Origin: Leucothrix pacifica
Lineage (GTDB): Bacteria; Pseudomonadota; Gammaproteobacteria; Thiotrichales; Thiotrichaceae
Assembly (NCBI RefSeq): GCF_003172875.1
Contig: NZ_QGKM01000046.1
Location: 1-64,000, forward strand
Direction of reading: 5' to 3'
DNA length: 64,000 nucleotides
Part shown: one piece after another, positions 16,994-25,939 of the stretch
Numbering within the stretch: position 1 is the first letter of the stretch
Layout of the letters: the number at the start of each line of letters is the position of its first letter
The notes under the pieces: generated by a model
Told to the model about the DNA's origin: nothing
Database searches by the model: none
The model's input: only the letters and a program-made list of their open reading frames with translations
Translations under genes and position numbers: made by a program

Positions 16994-19030
16994 TTAAGCG
17001 ATCTGCCTGAGTAATCTGCGCATCTTTTTCAGACTATCCTGACCGTCCGTAGTGCCGTTGGGTTCATAGCAAAGACGTTGGTAAAGCAGGGAGAATGACA
17101 ATATATCATCAGCCTTATCCGGCACTTTTTGACTGGCCAGCAGCGCGAACTCCGTCGCGGTTTGTTTGGGCTCACGCTTGATGCCGCGTTTTTCTAACTG
17201 CTTACAAAACTTACGATACAAGCGATGTTCATAGGCTTCGTAACTACGCTTTTTCATTAACCCCAGCATGACAAACCACAAGAGGAAAATGCCTAAAAAC
17301 AGCAAACCAACCAAGGCGGCTAAGGGGACTGATGAGAGTTTATCCAGAATCATTTTCAATAAGTTCGCCTGTGATGCTTTGTCATAACCTAAAATCCAGC
17401 GTTTCCAACCATACTGAATCGCATCCATCTTGGCGCGAATGCCATCCAGCCATTTGAACTGTCGCACTGAAAACAGCTGATCTTCCAGAAAACTACCTTC
17501 GTACTCGACGGCAGCCTCTAAGCCACCTTCTACCCGGCTTGGCGCGACTCTGGCTGTCGGATCAATTCGCACCCAGCCTTTGCCTGCCAACCAGACTTCG
17601 GTCCAGGCATGCGCATCGTATTGGCGTATCGACACAAAATCACCGGACTCACTCCATTCTCCGCCTAAGTAACCCACTACAATTCGGGCGGGTATACCGG
17701 CTGCCCGCATCAGAAATACAAAGCTGCCGGAGTAGTGAGAGCAAAAGCCACGCAATGATTCAAATAAGAATTTATCGATGGTGTCACTGTCGCCTAACAA
17801 TGGCGGACGCAGTGTGTAGTAGTAATTTTCCTGATGGTAGTGATCCAGTACTTTGTCGATATAAGCCTGATCGCTACCTGCTTCAGCACGCCATTGTTTG
17901 GCTAGTTCGCGGCTTTTTGGATTGCCTGTTTCTGGTAGTTGTAAGGCGACTTTACGGCTGTAATCGGTCAGCTCGACATCGCGAATTGCATCGGGGTAAC
18001 TGATGGCCTTCATCAATAATGAGCTTTGAATGTCTCCCCGCGACATCACGCGATAATCACCTAACTGCAGTATCTTCCCGGAAGCACGGGTGGTGGGTGT
18101 CAGGGTAAATAACCAGGGTTGTCCGGTCTTCTCATATATCGCTTCATATTCCATGGGATCACCGCGAAGTTCTATATTGTCAGACTCCCACGGCTGCTTG
18201 AAAGATAGCTCGGACTTGAGGTCTTCCGTGTCGTATTCATGCTCCAGTTGTGACCAGGTCACGCCATCAAAATGATTCAGCACCAAGCCGCGCCAGTACA
18301 GCTCGTCAGCAGCGGGTGTTTTGTCAGTAAAGCTAACACGAAACGCCAACTCATCAGATTTACTCAAGTTCGCAATATCACCCGGCGCCATAGTGTCACC
18401 GACGCCGGTTTTAGCATGGCTTTCAAAGCTGGGAATCACCCACAGAGGCGAAAAGCGAGGCATCAAGACAAACACCAGCGCCATTAAGGGCAGACATTGC
18501 AATAGCATTAGTGCTGCCGTGCTAAGGCTGGAGCGTGTGGCATATTGACTAAGTTGTTGTGCCGGGGATTGCTGATTGGCGATAAGTGCGCCGGTCAGGA
18601 TAATCAGCGAGATCACGCCGTAAGCGCCTGCCAAGATCGACTGGCTAAATAAGAAACTAATCGCCACCAAAAAGTAGCCGATAAAGACCACGACCAAAGC
18701 ATCTCGTTGCTTCACGACTTCAAGTGATTTAAAGGCAAAGCCCAGCAATAGAAGCGATACCATGGTATCTAGCGACAGCAAAGTCATATCGCTGGCTAAT
18801 ACACCCGCCACGCCTAACGTAATCACAAATAAGCGGACTAATAATTTCGGCTGGGCACTGTGCCCCTTGATCACTCTGATGCGCCAATAGGTCGCTGCCA
18901 GCATCACCGGGACTAACCAGACAGGCAGATTAAAGGCAAAGGGTAGCATCACGATTAACTGTGCTGCCAGCAACCATACCATGCCACGATAGGTCACTTG
19001 ACGGGAGATCTGATAATCGTTATCAAGCAT
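16994..19030 (-). CDS. TgpA-like membrane transglutaminase (DUF3488-transglutaminase-DUF4129)
   Basis: This protein of about 678 residues has an N-terminal block of five or six membrane helices (to about residue 200). A periplasmic transglutaminase-like core follows, with catalytic Cys in LRGFCSHYSGSFVFLMRAAG, His in YDAHAWTEVWL and Asp in WVRIDPTARVAP. A further helix (SSVPLAALVGLLFLGIFLLW) and a cytoplasmic DUF4129-like tail complete it. Pseudomonas TgpA is an essential member with this build. The start is ATG 19030, overlapping the DUF58 gene by eight bases. With DUF58 and MoxR it forms the common MoxR-DUF58-transglutaminase cluster, whose substrate is unknown. Confidence 0.9.
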   Translation of the reverse strand: MLDNDYQISRQVTYRGMVWLLAAQLIVMLPFAFNLPVWLVPVMLAATYWRIRVIKGHSAQPKLLVRLFVITLGVAGVLASDMTLLSLDTMVSLLLLGFAFKSLEVVKQRDALVVVFIGYFLVAISFLFSQSILAGAYGVISLIILTGALIANQQSPAQQLSQYATRSSLSTAALMLLQCLPLMALVFVLMPRFSPLWVIPSFESHAKTGVGDTMAPGDIANLSKSDELAFRVSFTDKTPAADELYWRGLVLNHFDGVTWSQLEHEYDTEDLKSELSFKQPWESDNIELRGDPMEYEAIYEKTGQPWLFTLTPTTRASGKILQLGDYRVMSRGDIQSSLLMKAISYPDAIRDVELTDYSRKVALQLPETGNPKSRELAKQWRAEAGSDQAYIDKVLDHYHQENYYYTLRPPLLGDSDTIDKFLFESLRGFCSHYSGSFVFLMRAAGIPARIVVGYLGGEWSESGDFVSIRQYDAHAWTEVWLAGKGWVRIDPTARVAPSRVEGGLEAAVEYEGSFLEDQLFSVRQFKWLDGIRAKMDAIQYGWKRWILGYDKASQANLLKMILDKLSSVPLAALVGLLFLGIFLLWFVMLGLMKKRSYEAYEHRLYRKFCKQLEKRGIKREPKQTATEFALLASQKVPDKADDILSFSLLYQRLCYEPNGTTDGQDSLKKMRRLLRQIA

Positions 19031-20003
19031 GTGCCGCACCTTCGGCAGGTAAGCCGTATAAGGCCAATGCCGTCAAACACCGCACTTTATGCCCTTCACC
19101 GCTGGAGGGTTCGATCACTTTACCGGGAATGCGCAGGCCAAATTGTCGTTGTTCATTATTAAATTGCAGCACCATTGCCGACAGGTGTGACAGGCGTGGT
19201 TCGATGCCTGCGATATTGAGTTTCTCCCAATCCAACCATGCTTCATGGCTTTCATAATCCACAAAAGATTTAGTGTAGAGATCACCTGTTTTCGCAAATT
19301 GTCCCCAATGAATATGGCGCGGTGAATCACCTGCCTGATATTGGCGAACGCCAGCAAAATCATTGGAGCCACCGGAAATTTCAACACCTTCATCGGTCTC
19401 GTCACCGGCCTCACGTTTATCAATCTGATTACTGTTTTCGATAGGTTCGGGATACACAATCGCATCCATATCCACCGCCGCATACGACCATGCCGTGGTT
19501 AAGCCGGTGGGGTAGCGCGTAAAGATATCGAGTCGTGGCGGGCTGAAGCGGCCACGGTCTTTGGTGCTGTGGGATAACTTGATGCGAGTGGATTGCTGTT
19601 CCTGCAAGTTCAGCTCAACGAGGTCTTCGTTTTTCCAACCAAAATAGATGGCACTTTTGCGCTGGTTTACTGGTCGCGAGACTTCCAGCTCCAGAACCAT
19701 TTTTTCACCGGCAAAGCAGGGCTCGGCGCCCACGGCTTTAATCGTGAGTCCGGCGATATTTTTATAGGTGTATAAAATATTGATTACCAGTAAAGCGATG
19801 AGCCAGAAGCACACCACATACACCAGTGAATTTTGGAAATTAATGCCAAGCAAAAATAACAGAATGATGATCGCTATCAGGCCCACACTGATTTTGCTGG
19901 GCACGATAAAAATAGTTTTTTGTGAGAGTGTTTGTTCGCGAACTCTGGGGAACCGATTGGCGACAAAGTCCTTAACGCTAAACACGCACTCCCCCGATAA
20001 CAT
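19023..20003 (-). CDS. DUF58 domain protein
   Basis: This protein of about 326 residues has two adjacent membrane helices (VGLIAIIILLFLLGINFQ and FWLIALLVINILY). A soluble beta-rich part follows, with the DUF58 signature GSNDFAGVRQYQAGDSPRHIHWGQFAKTGD near residues 205-234. It is the middle gene of the MoxR-DUF58-TgpA cluster. DUF58 proteins contain a von Willebrand-like fold and are thought to work with the MoxR ATPase. The start is uncertain: ATG 20003, TTG 20006 and GTG 19985 (with GGGGGAG just upstream) are all possible. Confidence 0.88.
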   Translation of the reverse strand: MLSGECVFSVKDFVANRFPRVREQTLSQKTIFIVPSKISVGLIAIIILLFLLGINFQNSLVYVVCFWLIALLVINILYTYKNIAGLTIKAVGAEPCFAGEKMVLELEVSRPVNQRKSAIYFGWKNEDLVELNLQEQQSTRIKLSHSTKDRGRFSPPRLDIFTRYPTGLTTAWSYAAVDMDAIVYPEPIENSNQIDKREAGDETDEGVEISGGSNDFAGVRQYQAGDSPRHIHWGQFAKTGDLYTKSFVDYESHEAWLDWEKLNIAGIEPRLSHLSAMVLQFNNEQRQFGLRIPGKVIEPSSGEGHKVRCLTALALYGLPAEGAAHA

Positions 20004-20913
20004 CAACCGTATTGAGAATATGTCTGGCTAGCTGATCACCTTGTGTTTCACGACGCCCGACCAAACGGTGGCCGGCTACAGCAACAAAAACAGCCTGCAC
20101 ATCTTCCGGCAGAACATGATCGCGGCCCTGAATTAACGCCCAGCTTTGAGCGCTTCTTATGAGTGCTAGTGCTCCACGAGGCGATAGCCCCAATAAACAC
20201 AGATCACGCTCACGTGTTTGCGCGATCAGGCGTTGCACATAGTCCAGCAAGGCGTCGGTCATTTTGATTTTGGGGACTTGGTGCTGCAATGCGATTAACT
20301 GTTCCTGAGTGATACAGGTTTGCATCGCGGCCAGTGAACCACGTCCGTGCTTGCCTTGTAATAATTTACGCTCAACCTCTGGAGTGGGGTAGCCGAGTGA
20401 GACCCGCAGCAAAAAACGATCCAGTTGTGACTCAGGCAGCGGGAATGTACCGGATTGGCTTTGCGGGTTTTGCGTGGCGATGACAAAGAACGGATCTGGC
20501 AGGTGATGTGATTCACCATCAATACTAACCTGTCGCTCTTCCATCGCTTCCAGCAGCGCGCTTTGCGCACGCGGTGTGGCACGGTTTAATTCATCCGCCA
20601 GAAAAATTTCACTAAAAATAGGACCGGGACGAAAATTAAACTCACTGGTTTTGCCATCAAATACCGTCGCGCCCACCACGTCCGCGGGTAATAAATCACT
20701 GGTGAATTGCACCCGTTTGTAATCAAGACCAAACACATTGGCCAAGCCGTGCGCCAAGGTGGTTTTACCCATGCCCGGTAAATCTTCCAGTAGTAAATGG
20801 CCACCAGCGAACAGTGCCGTTAAGGCGAGTCTGACCTGGTTGGGTTTACCTAAAATAACATGATTTAACTGCGCAGAAGCGTTGTGGATGAGCTGTTGGG
20901 CGGTTTGGGTCAC
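19978..20913 (-). CDS. MoxR-family AAA+ ATPase
   Basis: This 311-residue AAA+ ATPase has Walker A LEDLPGMGKTTLAH, a Walker B region IFLADELNRATPRAQSALLEAMEER and sensor 1 FFVIATQNP. The C-terminal lid is typical of MoxR. MoxR proteins act as chaperone-like ATPases for maturation of partners, here presumably DUF58 and the transglutaminase downstream. It starts with GTG (20913) and overlaps DUF58 by about 26 bases. It is the first gene of the cluster; no clear promoter element was identified. Confidence 0.9.
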   Translation of the reverse strand: MTQTAQQLIHNASAQLNHVILGKPNQVRLALTALFAGGHLLLEDLPGMGKTTLAHGLANVFGLDYKRVQFTSDLLPADVVGATVFDGKTSEFNFRPGPIFSEIFLADELNRATPRAQSALLEAMEERQVSIDGESHHLPDPFFVIATQNPQSQSGTFPLPESQLDRFLLRVSLGYPTPEVERKLLQGKHGRGSLAAMQTCITQEQLIALQHQVPKIKMTDALLDYVQRLIAQTRERDLCLLGLSPRGALALIRSAQSWALIQGRDHVLPEDVQAVFVAVAGHRLVGRRETQGDQLARHILNTVDVIGGVRV

Positions 20914-21179
20914 TGTGTTGTCTCGGGGTAGTTGTTATTTTTATGATCAAGCTAACCTTAGAGCAGTTATTGAGCGAATTCAATTGTTACCCGCGCAGCG
21001 GTCTATTGCCGTTTTTTCCGGAAAAATATGCGCTGGAGCGTTGCTGATATCTCGTCGATCCATTGTGCGAATGGACGGTCTTATCGGAGGTGTACCAGTA
21101 ATGAAATTACCGTAAACAGGTCTCAGGGGTCTTATTGTTATGCACTGCGCATTTTTACAATCCATTACAGATTTACCTT
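20914..21179. other. intergenic stretch between divergent moxR and metY operons
   Basis: No gene is supported in this gap. I looked for a SAM-type riboswitch before the metY-type gene and did not see the expected helices. The only clear signal is the promoter at 21180-21208. Confidence 0.4.
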
Positions 21180-21208
21180 TTGACTTTGCCGGATTGGCGG
21201 TCTAATAA
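21180..21208 (+). promoter_or_regulatory. sigma70 promoter of the metY-hydrolase-fadN operon
   Basis: TTGACT (21180-21185) and TAATAA (21203-21208) are separated by 17 bases. This is a near-consensus promoter about 28 bases upstream of the ATG at 21243. Confidence 0.7.
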
Positions 21209-21242
21209 TCCTTGCTGCCAACAAGAATATGGAAACCCACGC

Positions 21243-22550
21243 ATGAGCCGTTCATCTTACTTACAACCCGATACCATCGCATTGCACACTGGCTATCAGC
21301 CGGAAAGTGATCATGGTTCCCGAGCCGTTCCAATTTATCAAACCACCTCTTATGTGTTTGATAATGTTGATGAAGCCTCTTCACTGTTTAACGTGGAGCA
21401 GGGTGGGCATATTTATAGCCGCATTACCAATCCAACTGTCGCCGTGCTGGAACAGCGAATTGCAGCCTTAGAAGGTGGTAGTGGTGCGATTTGTACGGCA
21501 TCGGGCATGAGTGCCCTATACACCACCTTTATAACCTTGTGTTCGGCGGGTGATCACATCGTTTCCTCTGCGCAGATTTATGGTTCAACCGCGACCTTAT
21601 TGCGTCACACACTCAAACGCCTTGGTATTGATTGCACCTTTGTGGCGATTAATGATCAGGATGCAGTGAAGGCAGCGATTCAGGACAACACTAAAATGGT
21701 GTTCTGCGAATCCATCGGTAATCCCGGCTTGGAAGTCGCTGACTTAGATGCTATCTGTGAAAGGGCTCATGCAAATGGCTTACCGGTTGTCATCGATGCA
21801 ACCTTTGCTACCCCTAGCCTTTGCCGACCCATTGAGCACGGTGTGAATGTGGTAGTTCACTCTGCCACCAAATGGATGGGCGGACACGGTGTTGCTGTCG
21901 GTGGTGTGATTGTCGATGGTGGTAATTTTGACTGGAAGGAAAGTGGCCGTTTTCCTGAACTGACTGAGCCTTATGCACCGTTTCACGGTATGAAATTTTG
22001 GGAAGAGTTTGGCCCTTCAGCACTTGCCATGCGTATGCGCGCTGAGTCCATGCGTGACTTGGGTGCAGCGATGAGTCCGCACAATGCCTTCTTGTTGTTG
22101 CAAGGGATCGAAACCTTAGAGTTACGCATGAAGCAGCATGTGATCAATGCTCACGAACTGATGAATTGGTTGAATGAAAACGATGCGGTGTCGTGGGTGA
22201 ATCACCCTGATCTTGAGACGAATGAAACGCACGAAGTGGCAAAACGTCTGTTCCCGAATGGAGCTGGTTCAATGCTGTGCTTTGGGGTGAAAGGTGGGCG
22301 CGCAGCCGGTGCGGCCTTTATTGATGCACTGCAATTGGGTTCTAATTTGGCCAATGTCGGTGATTCCCGCACACTGGTGTTGCACCCTGGTAGCACCACG
22401 CATTCACGACTGGACGCGGAGCAAATGAAAGCCGCTGGCATTAGTGAAGACATGATTCGTGTATCGGTGGGTATCGAGTCGATTAAAGATATTAAAGCTG
22501 ACTTCGCCGCAGGCCTAAAAGCAGCGCAACGTGTGGCGGAGGCAAGCTAA
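21243..22550 (+). CDS. O-acetylhomoserine sulfhydrylase paralogue
   Basis: This 435-residue Cys/Met-metabolism PLP enzyme has LHTGYQPESDHGSRAVPIYQ at the N-terminus and the PLP lysine in HSATKWMGGHGVAVGG. The C-terminal motif is VGDSRTLVLHPGSTTHSRL. It resembles O-acetylhomoserine sulfhydrylases and also homocysteine-forming or methanethiol-using relatives. I start at ATG 21243 because it follows the promoter at 21180; an in-frame extension to 21135 would begin upstream of it. It overlaps the next gene by one base (TAATG). A role in assimilating methanethiol with the downstream beta-oxidation-like enzyme is only a hypothesis. Confidence 0.88.
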   Translation: MSRSSYLQPDTIALHTGYQPESDHGSRAVPIYQTTSYVFDNVDEASSLFNVEQGGHIYSRITNPTVAVLEQRIAALEGGSGAICTASGMSALYTTFITLCSAGDHIVSSAQIYGSTATLLRHTLKRLGIDCTFVAINDQDAVKAAIQDNTKMVFCESIGNPGLEVADLDAICERAHANGLPVVIDATFATPSLCRPIEHGVNVVVHSATKWMGGHGVAVGGVIVDGGNFDWKESGRFPELTEPYAPFHGMKFWEEFGPSALAMRMRAESMRDLGAAMSPHNAFLLLQGIETLELRMKQHVINAHELMNWLNENDAVSWVNHPDLETNETHEVAKRLFPNGAGSMLCFGVKGGRAAGAAFIDALQLGSNLANVGDSRTLVLHPGSTTHSRLDAEQMKAAGISEDMIRVSVGIESIKDIKADFAAGLKAAQRVAEAS

Positions 22551-23338
22551 TGGAATTACAAGTAAATGGCGTTAAAAGCTACGCAGCCACTGGTGGAAAA
22601 GAATTTGATAGCAGTCTGCCGACGGTCTTATTTTTACACGGCAGCGGCATGGATCATCGGGCGTGGGCATTGCAAACGCGTTGGTTTGCCTTCCATGGTT
22701 TCTCCGTATTAGCACCTGATTTTCCGGGGCATAGTTTGTCAGCCGGTGAGCCACTGGAAAGCATCGAAGCGATGGGCGAATGGTTGGTTGATTTTTTAGC
22801 CGCTGCTGGCGTGAAAAAAGCACATGTGGTGGGCCACTCACAAGGCTTCCTATCTGCACTGGAGTTGGCAAAGAATGTGCCTGAAAAAGTGATGTCATTA
22901 TCAGGAATTGGCACGGCTGCTGCGATTCCGGTGAATCCGGCTTTAATTGAAACCGCGCAAGCCTCGGCTGCCAAAGCCGCTGATCTTATGTTGCAGTGGG
23001 GCTTTGGGCCGGGTGCGCAATATGGTGTGAGTGCGGTTCCGGGGATGCAGCCTATCGCAATTGGTCGTCAGATTATGTCGGGGAATCCTTTAGCAACCGA
23101 CTTAATAGCTTGCTCTAACTATGAGAGTGGTAGCGCGGTTGCTGAGGCGCTGGATATTCCAACGTGCTTGGTTCTGGCAGGAAAAGATCGCATGACACCA
23201 TTAAAAGCGGGTAAAGCACTGGCTGGACTGATGAATGCGCAGGTGACTGTTTTGCCTATACATGGGCATATGTTGCCGGTGGAGGCACCGAAAGAGTGTT
23301 TGCAAGCCTTAAGAGACTTCATTAGTAGTCGGGGATAA
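22550..23338 (+). CDS. alpha/beta hydrolase
   Basis: This 262-residue alpha/beta-hydrolase has the oxyanion segment FLHGSGMDHRAW, the nucleophile elbow VVGHSQG, an acid region near LVLAGKDRMTP, and the catalytic His in HGHMLPVEAP near the C-terminus. No signal peptide is seen, so it is cytoplasmic. Its start overlaps the metY-type stop by one base and it ends seven bases before the next gene, so the three are one operon. It could be a thioesterase, lactonase or acyl-ester hydrolase acting on an intermediate; the substrate is unknown. Confidence 0.85.
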   Translation: MELQVNGVKSYAATGGKEFDSSLPTVLFLHGSGMDHRAWALQTRWFAFHGFSVLAPDFPGHSLSAGEPLESIEAMGEWLVDFLAAAGVKKAHVVGHSQGFLSALELAKNVPEKVMSLSGIGTAAAIPVNPALIETAQASAAKAADLMLQWGFGPGAQYGVSAVPGMQPIAIGRQIMSGNPLATDLIACSNYESGSAVAEALDIPTCLVLAGKDRMTPLKAGKALAGLMNAQVTVLPIHGHMLPVEAPKECLQALRDFISSRG

Positions 23339-23345
23339 TTGAATT

Positions 23346-25799
23346 ATGGAAATCAAAAAAGTAGCAGTGATCGGTGCTGGAACCATGGGTGCGGGTATCG
23401 CAGGACAAGTCGCCAATGCAGGTGTTGAGGTGTGGTTGTTAGACCTTCCCACTGACAACGGCACGGATGCAGAGGGCAATCCGCTGAGTGTGAACGCTGT
23501 TGCGGAGCGAGGACTTGAGCGCCTGCGTGACCCTGATTCACCGGGCCTGATGAGTGAGGAAGCTGAGTCACGGATTCACTTAGGCAACACCCGCGATGAT
23601 TTCCATCAGCTAGCGGGTTGCGACTGGGTGGCTGAGGCCATCGTTGAGCGCTTAGATATTAAGAAAGACCTGTATAAGCGCTTGGATGAAACCTGTCATG
23701 ATCAGGCGATTATCACCTCGAATACCTCAACCATTCCCATTAAATTATTGGTTGAGGATATGCCGGAGGCGTTCCAAAAGCGCTTTGCCATCACACACTT
23801 CTTTAACCCTGTGCGCTTTATGCGCCTGTTGGAATTAGTCAGGGGTGAGCATACTGATCCGGCAGTGATTGATGTGCTGGATGCGTTCTGTGAGGAGCGT
23901 TTGGGTAAAGGCGTGGTGAACTGCGCGGATACACCGGGATTCCTCGGTAATCGCGTTGGTGTTTACGCCATTCAATGTGCGCTGCATGCGGCGTTGGATT
24001 TGGGATTAAAACCGGCTGAGGCAGATGCTTTATTTGGTCGTCCGATGGGCATTCCGAAGACAGGTGTGTTTGGTTTGTACGACCTGATCGGTATCGACTT
24101 GATGTCTGATGTGGTTCAGAGTTTGGTGAATATCCTGCCTGATGGCGATTCGTTCCATGCAGAAGCGGGCGTTGTGCCATTAATGAGCGAGATGATCGCC
24201 AATGGTCAAACCGGAAACAAGCAGGGCAAAGGTTTTTATCGCACAGATGAAGCGACCAATACGCGTTATGTGCTGGATTTTGATAGCGGTGAATACATCG
24301 AATCTCCGCGCTTGAATCTACCATTGGCAGAGCGTGCAGAAGCCGAAGGTTTGCATGTCCTACTGGAAGATGATGGATTATACGGACAGTTCGCGTGGCG
24401 TGTGTTGTCGCGTACGCTGACCTATGCCGCCTCGTTGATTCCGGAAGTGGGCGATGATCCGGTACCGGTCGATGATGCCATGAAGCTCGGTTATAACTGG
24501 ATTCAGGGGCCGTTTGAAATGATCGATGCCATTGGTGTGGATGCGTTTATTGCGCGTTTGGATGCCGATGGTATTGCGGTGCCTGACTTCCTGCGTCAGG
24601 CAGCGGGTTCAAGTTTCTATCGGGTGAGTAGCACAGCTTCGGATGAGGTGTCTGCTGGTGCATCTACTGATTCAGCTGATGTCGCTGCTTCCGCTGAGTT
24701 ACAAGCCCTGCAAGCGGGCAAAATATGGAAGACGATTAGTCATCCGGAAGGCGTGGTTCGCTTTACTGAAAAACGCCAAACCATGAAGCCAGAAAACAGC
24801 AACGCGGTTGCCAGTTGGTACAATATTGATGACGTGGCCTTGGTTGAATTTCACAGTAAAGCCAATGCGCTGGATGCCGACTCAATGGCGTTACTGGAAG
24901 ATGCCATTAGCAATGTGTCCTCACAAAATCTACGCGGTTTGATCATTCATAATGATGCACAGCATTTCTCTTGCGGTGTAAATCTCAATGGCGTACGCGA
25001 GTTTTTCCGTAATGAAGATATGGATGGTCTGGATCAGTTTTTGGATCATTTCCAGCGAACCGTTCACAGTATGGCAACGGCAGACTTCCCTGTCGTCGCA
25101 GCGCCATCTGGCATGTCTTTGGGTGGTGGTTTTGAAGTGGTGTTGCATGCCAAGCAAGTGATTTGTCATTCAAACTCTGTCATGGGCTTGGTGGAATCAC
25201 TGGTCGGCGTAGTGCCGGGGGGCGGTGGTTGCAAAGAGACCTTATACCGCTGGGTTGATCAGCTTGGTTGCGGCGATGACATCACTAAGGCTTCGTGGAA
25301 AGCGTTTATGAGCTTGGGTTATGGCCGTACCGCCAGTTCGCCAATTCTTGCCAAGAAGTTAGCGATGCTACGGGATAATGACCGCTTTGAAATGAATCGT
25401 GATCGTTTGTACAACAAGGCGTTTGCGGCAATTGATCAGGCGACGGCAGGCGGTGATTCGTCAAATGGTGATTCAGCAAGTGGCAGTACTCACACAGCAG
25501 GTGATCAGCAAGCATTTAATCGTCCAGCCTTAGTCATGCCGGGTGAAACGGTATTCCATGACATGGTGCAATGGCTGAAGGATGGGCACGCGAAAGGCAT
25601 GTTCACACCGCACGATATTGTGGTGGGTTCTGAAATGGCGCGGATTGTGACTGGTGGTGAAGTAGCCGCTGGCACGCTGTGTACCGAGCAGGATTTGTTT
25701 GATGCGGAGCGTAGTTCATTCCTGAGGTTGGTTGCTACGGCTGGGACGCGTGAGCGGATTAATACCATGTTGGATGCGGGGAAGCCGGTTCGTAACTAG
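23346..25799 (+). CDS. fused 3-hydroxyacyl-CoA dehydrogenase/enoyl-CoA hydratase (FadN-like)
   Basis: This 817-residue two-part enzyme has the dehydrogenase first, as in FadN and opposite to FadB/FadJ. The NAD fold is VAVIGAGTMGAGIAGQVA at the N-terminus. Catalytic residues are seen in SNTSTIPI, ITHFFNPVRFM and TPGFLGNRVG. The crotonase part (about 485-760) keeps both active-site glutamates (LGGGFEVVLHA and MGLVESLVGVVPGGGG). Ser/Gly/Asp-rich linkers near residues 430 and 700 are unusual insertions. It hydrates enoyl-CoA and oxidises 3-hydroxyacyl-CoA. Context with a sulfhydrylase suggests a specialised acyl-CoA rather than general fatty acid breakdown. Confidence 0.88.
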   Translation: MEIKKVAVIGAGTMGAGIAGQVANAGVEVWLLDLPTDNGTDAEGNPLSVNAVAERGLERLRDPDSPGLMSEEAESRIHLGNTRDDFHQLAGCDWVAEAIVERLDIKKDLYKRLDETCHDQAIITSNTSTIPIKLLVEDMPEAFQKRFAITHFFNPVRFMRLLELVRGEHTDPAVIDVLDAFCEERLGKGVVNCADTPGFLGNRVGVYAIQCALHAALDLGLKPAEADALFGRPMGIPKTGVFGLYDLIGIDLMSDVVQSLVNILPDGDSFHAEAGVVPLMSEMIANGQTGNKQGKGFYRTDEATNTRYVLDFDSGEYIESPRLNLPLAERAEAEGLHVLLEDDGLYGQFAWRVLSRTLTYAASLIPEVGDDPVPVDDAMKLGYNWIQGPFEMIDAIGVDAFIARLDADGIAVPDFLRQAAGSSFYRVSSTASDEVSAGASTDSADVAASAELQALQAGKIWKTISHPEGVVRFTEKRQTMKPENSNAVASWYNIDDVALVEFHSKANALDADSMALLEDAISNVSSQNLRGLIIHNDAQHFSCGVNLNGVREFFRNEDMDGLDQFLDHFQRTVHSMATADFPVVAAPSGMSLGGGFEVVLHAKQVICHSNSVMGLVESLVGVVPGGGGCKETLYRWVDQLGCGDDITKASWKAFMSLGYGRTASSPILAKKLAMLRDNDRFEMNRDRLYNKAFAAIDQATAGGDSSNGDSASGSTHTAGDQQAFNRPALVMPGETVFHDMVQWLKDGHAKGMFTPHDIVVGSEMARIVTGGEVAAGTLCTEQDLFDAERSSFLRLVATAGTRERINTMLDAGKPVRN

Positions 25800-25885
25800 G
25801 CTGCTACGGTCGATGCGCCAGATACTATGGGTGCTGTCCAAGATTACGTCATTAGTGCTCGTGAACCGCTCCATCACCAGAGTCA

Positions 25886-25935
25886 CTATTGTTCCAAACA
25901 TTGTTTCATTAATGGAACAAACTATGGAACAATAG
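25886..25935 (+). promoter_or_regulatory. complex palindrome upstream of the variant fic gene
   Basis: CTATTGTTCCA (25886-25896) and TGGAACAATAG (25925-25935) are perfect 11-bp outer arms. Inner TTGTTTCAT and ATGGAACAA form a second pair, giving four TGTTCCA-type half-sites. It ends five bases before the fic ATG and overlaps the place for a ribosome site, so it is probably an operator. A closely similar palindrome follows the gene at 27033-27078. Confidence 0.6.
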
Positions 25936-25939
25936 AGGC

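Noticed and set aside
20914-21242. SAM riboswitch before the metY paralogue
   Set aside because: The leader from the mapped-looking promoter at 21180 is only about 28 bases, too short for one.
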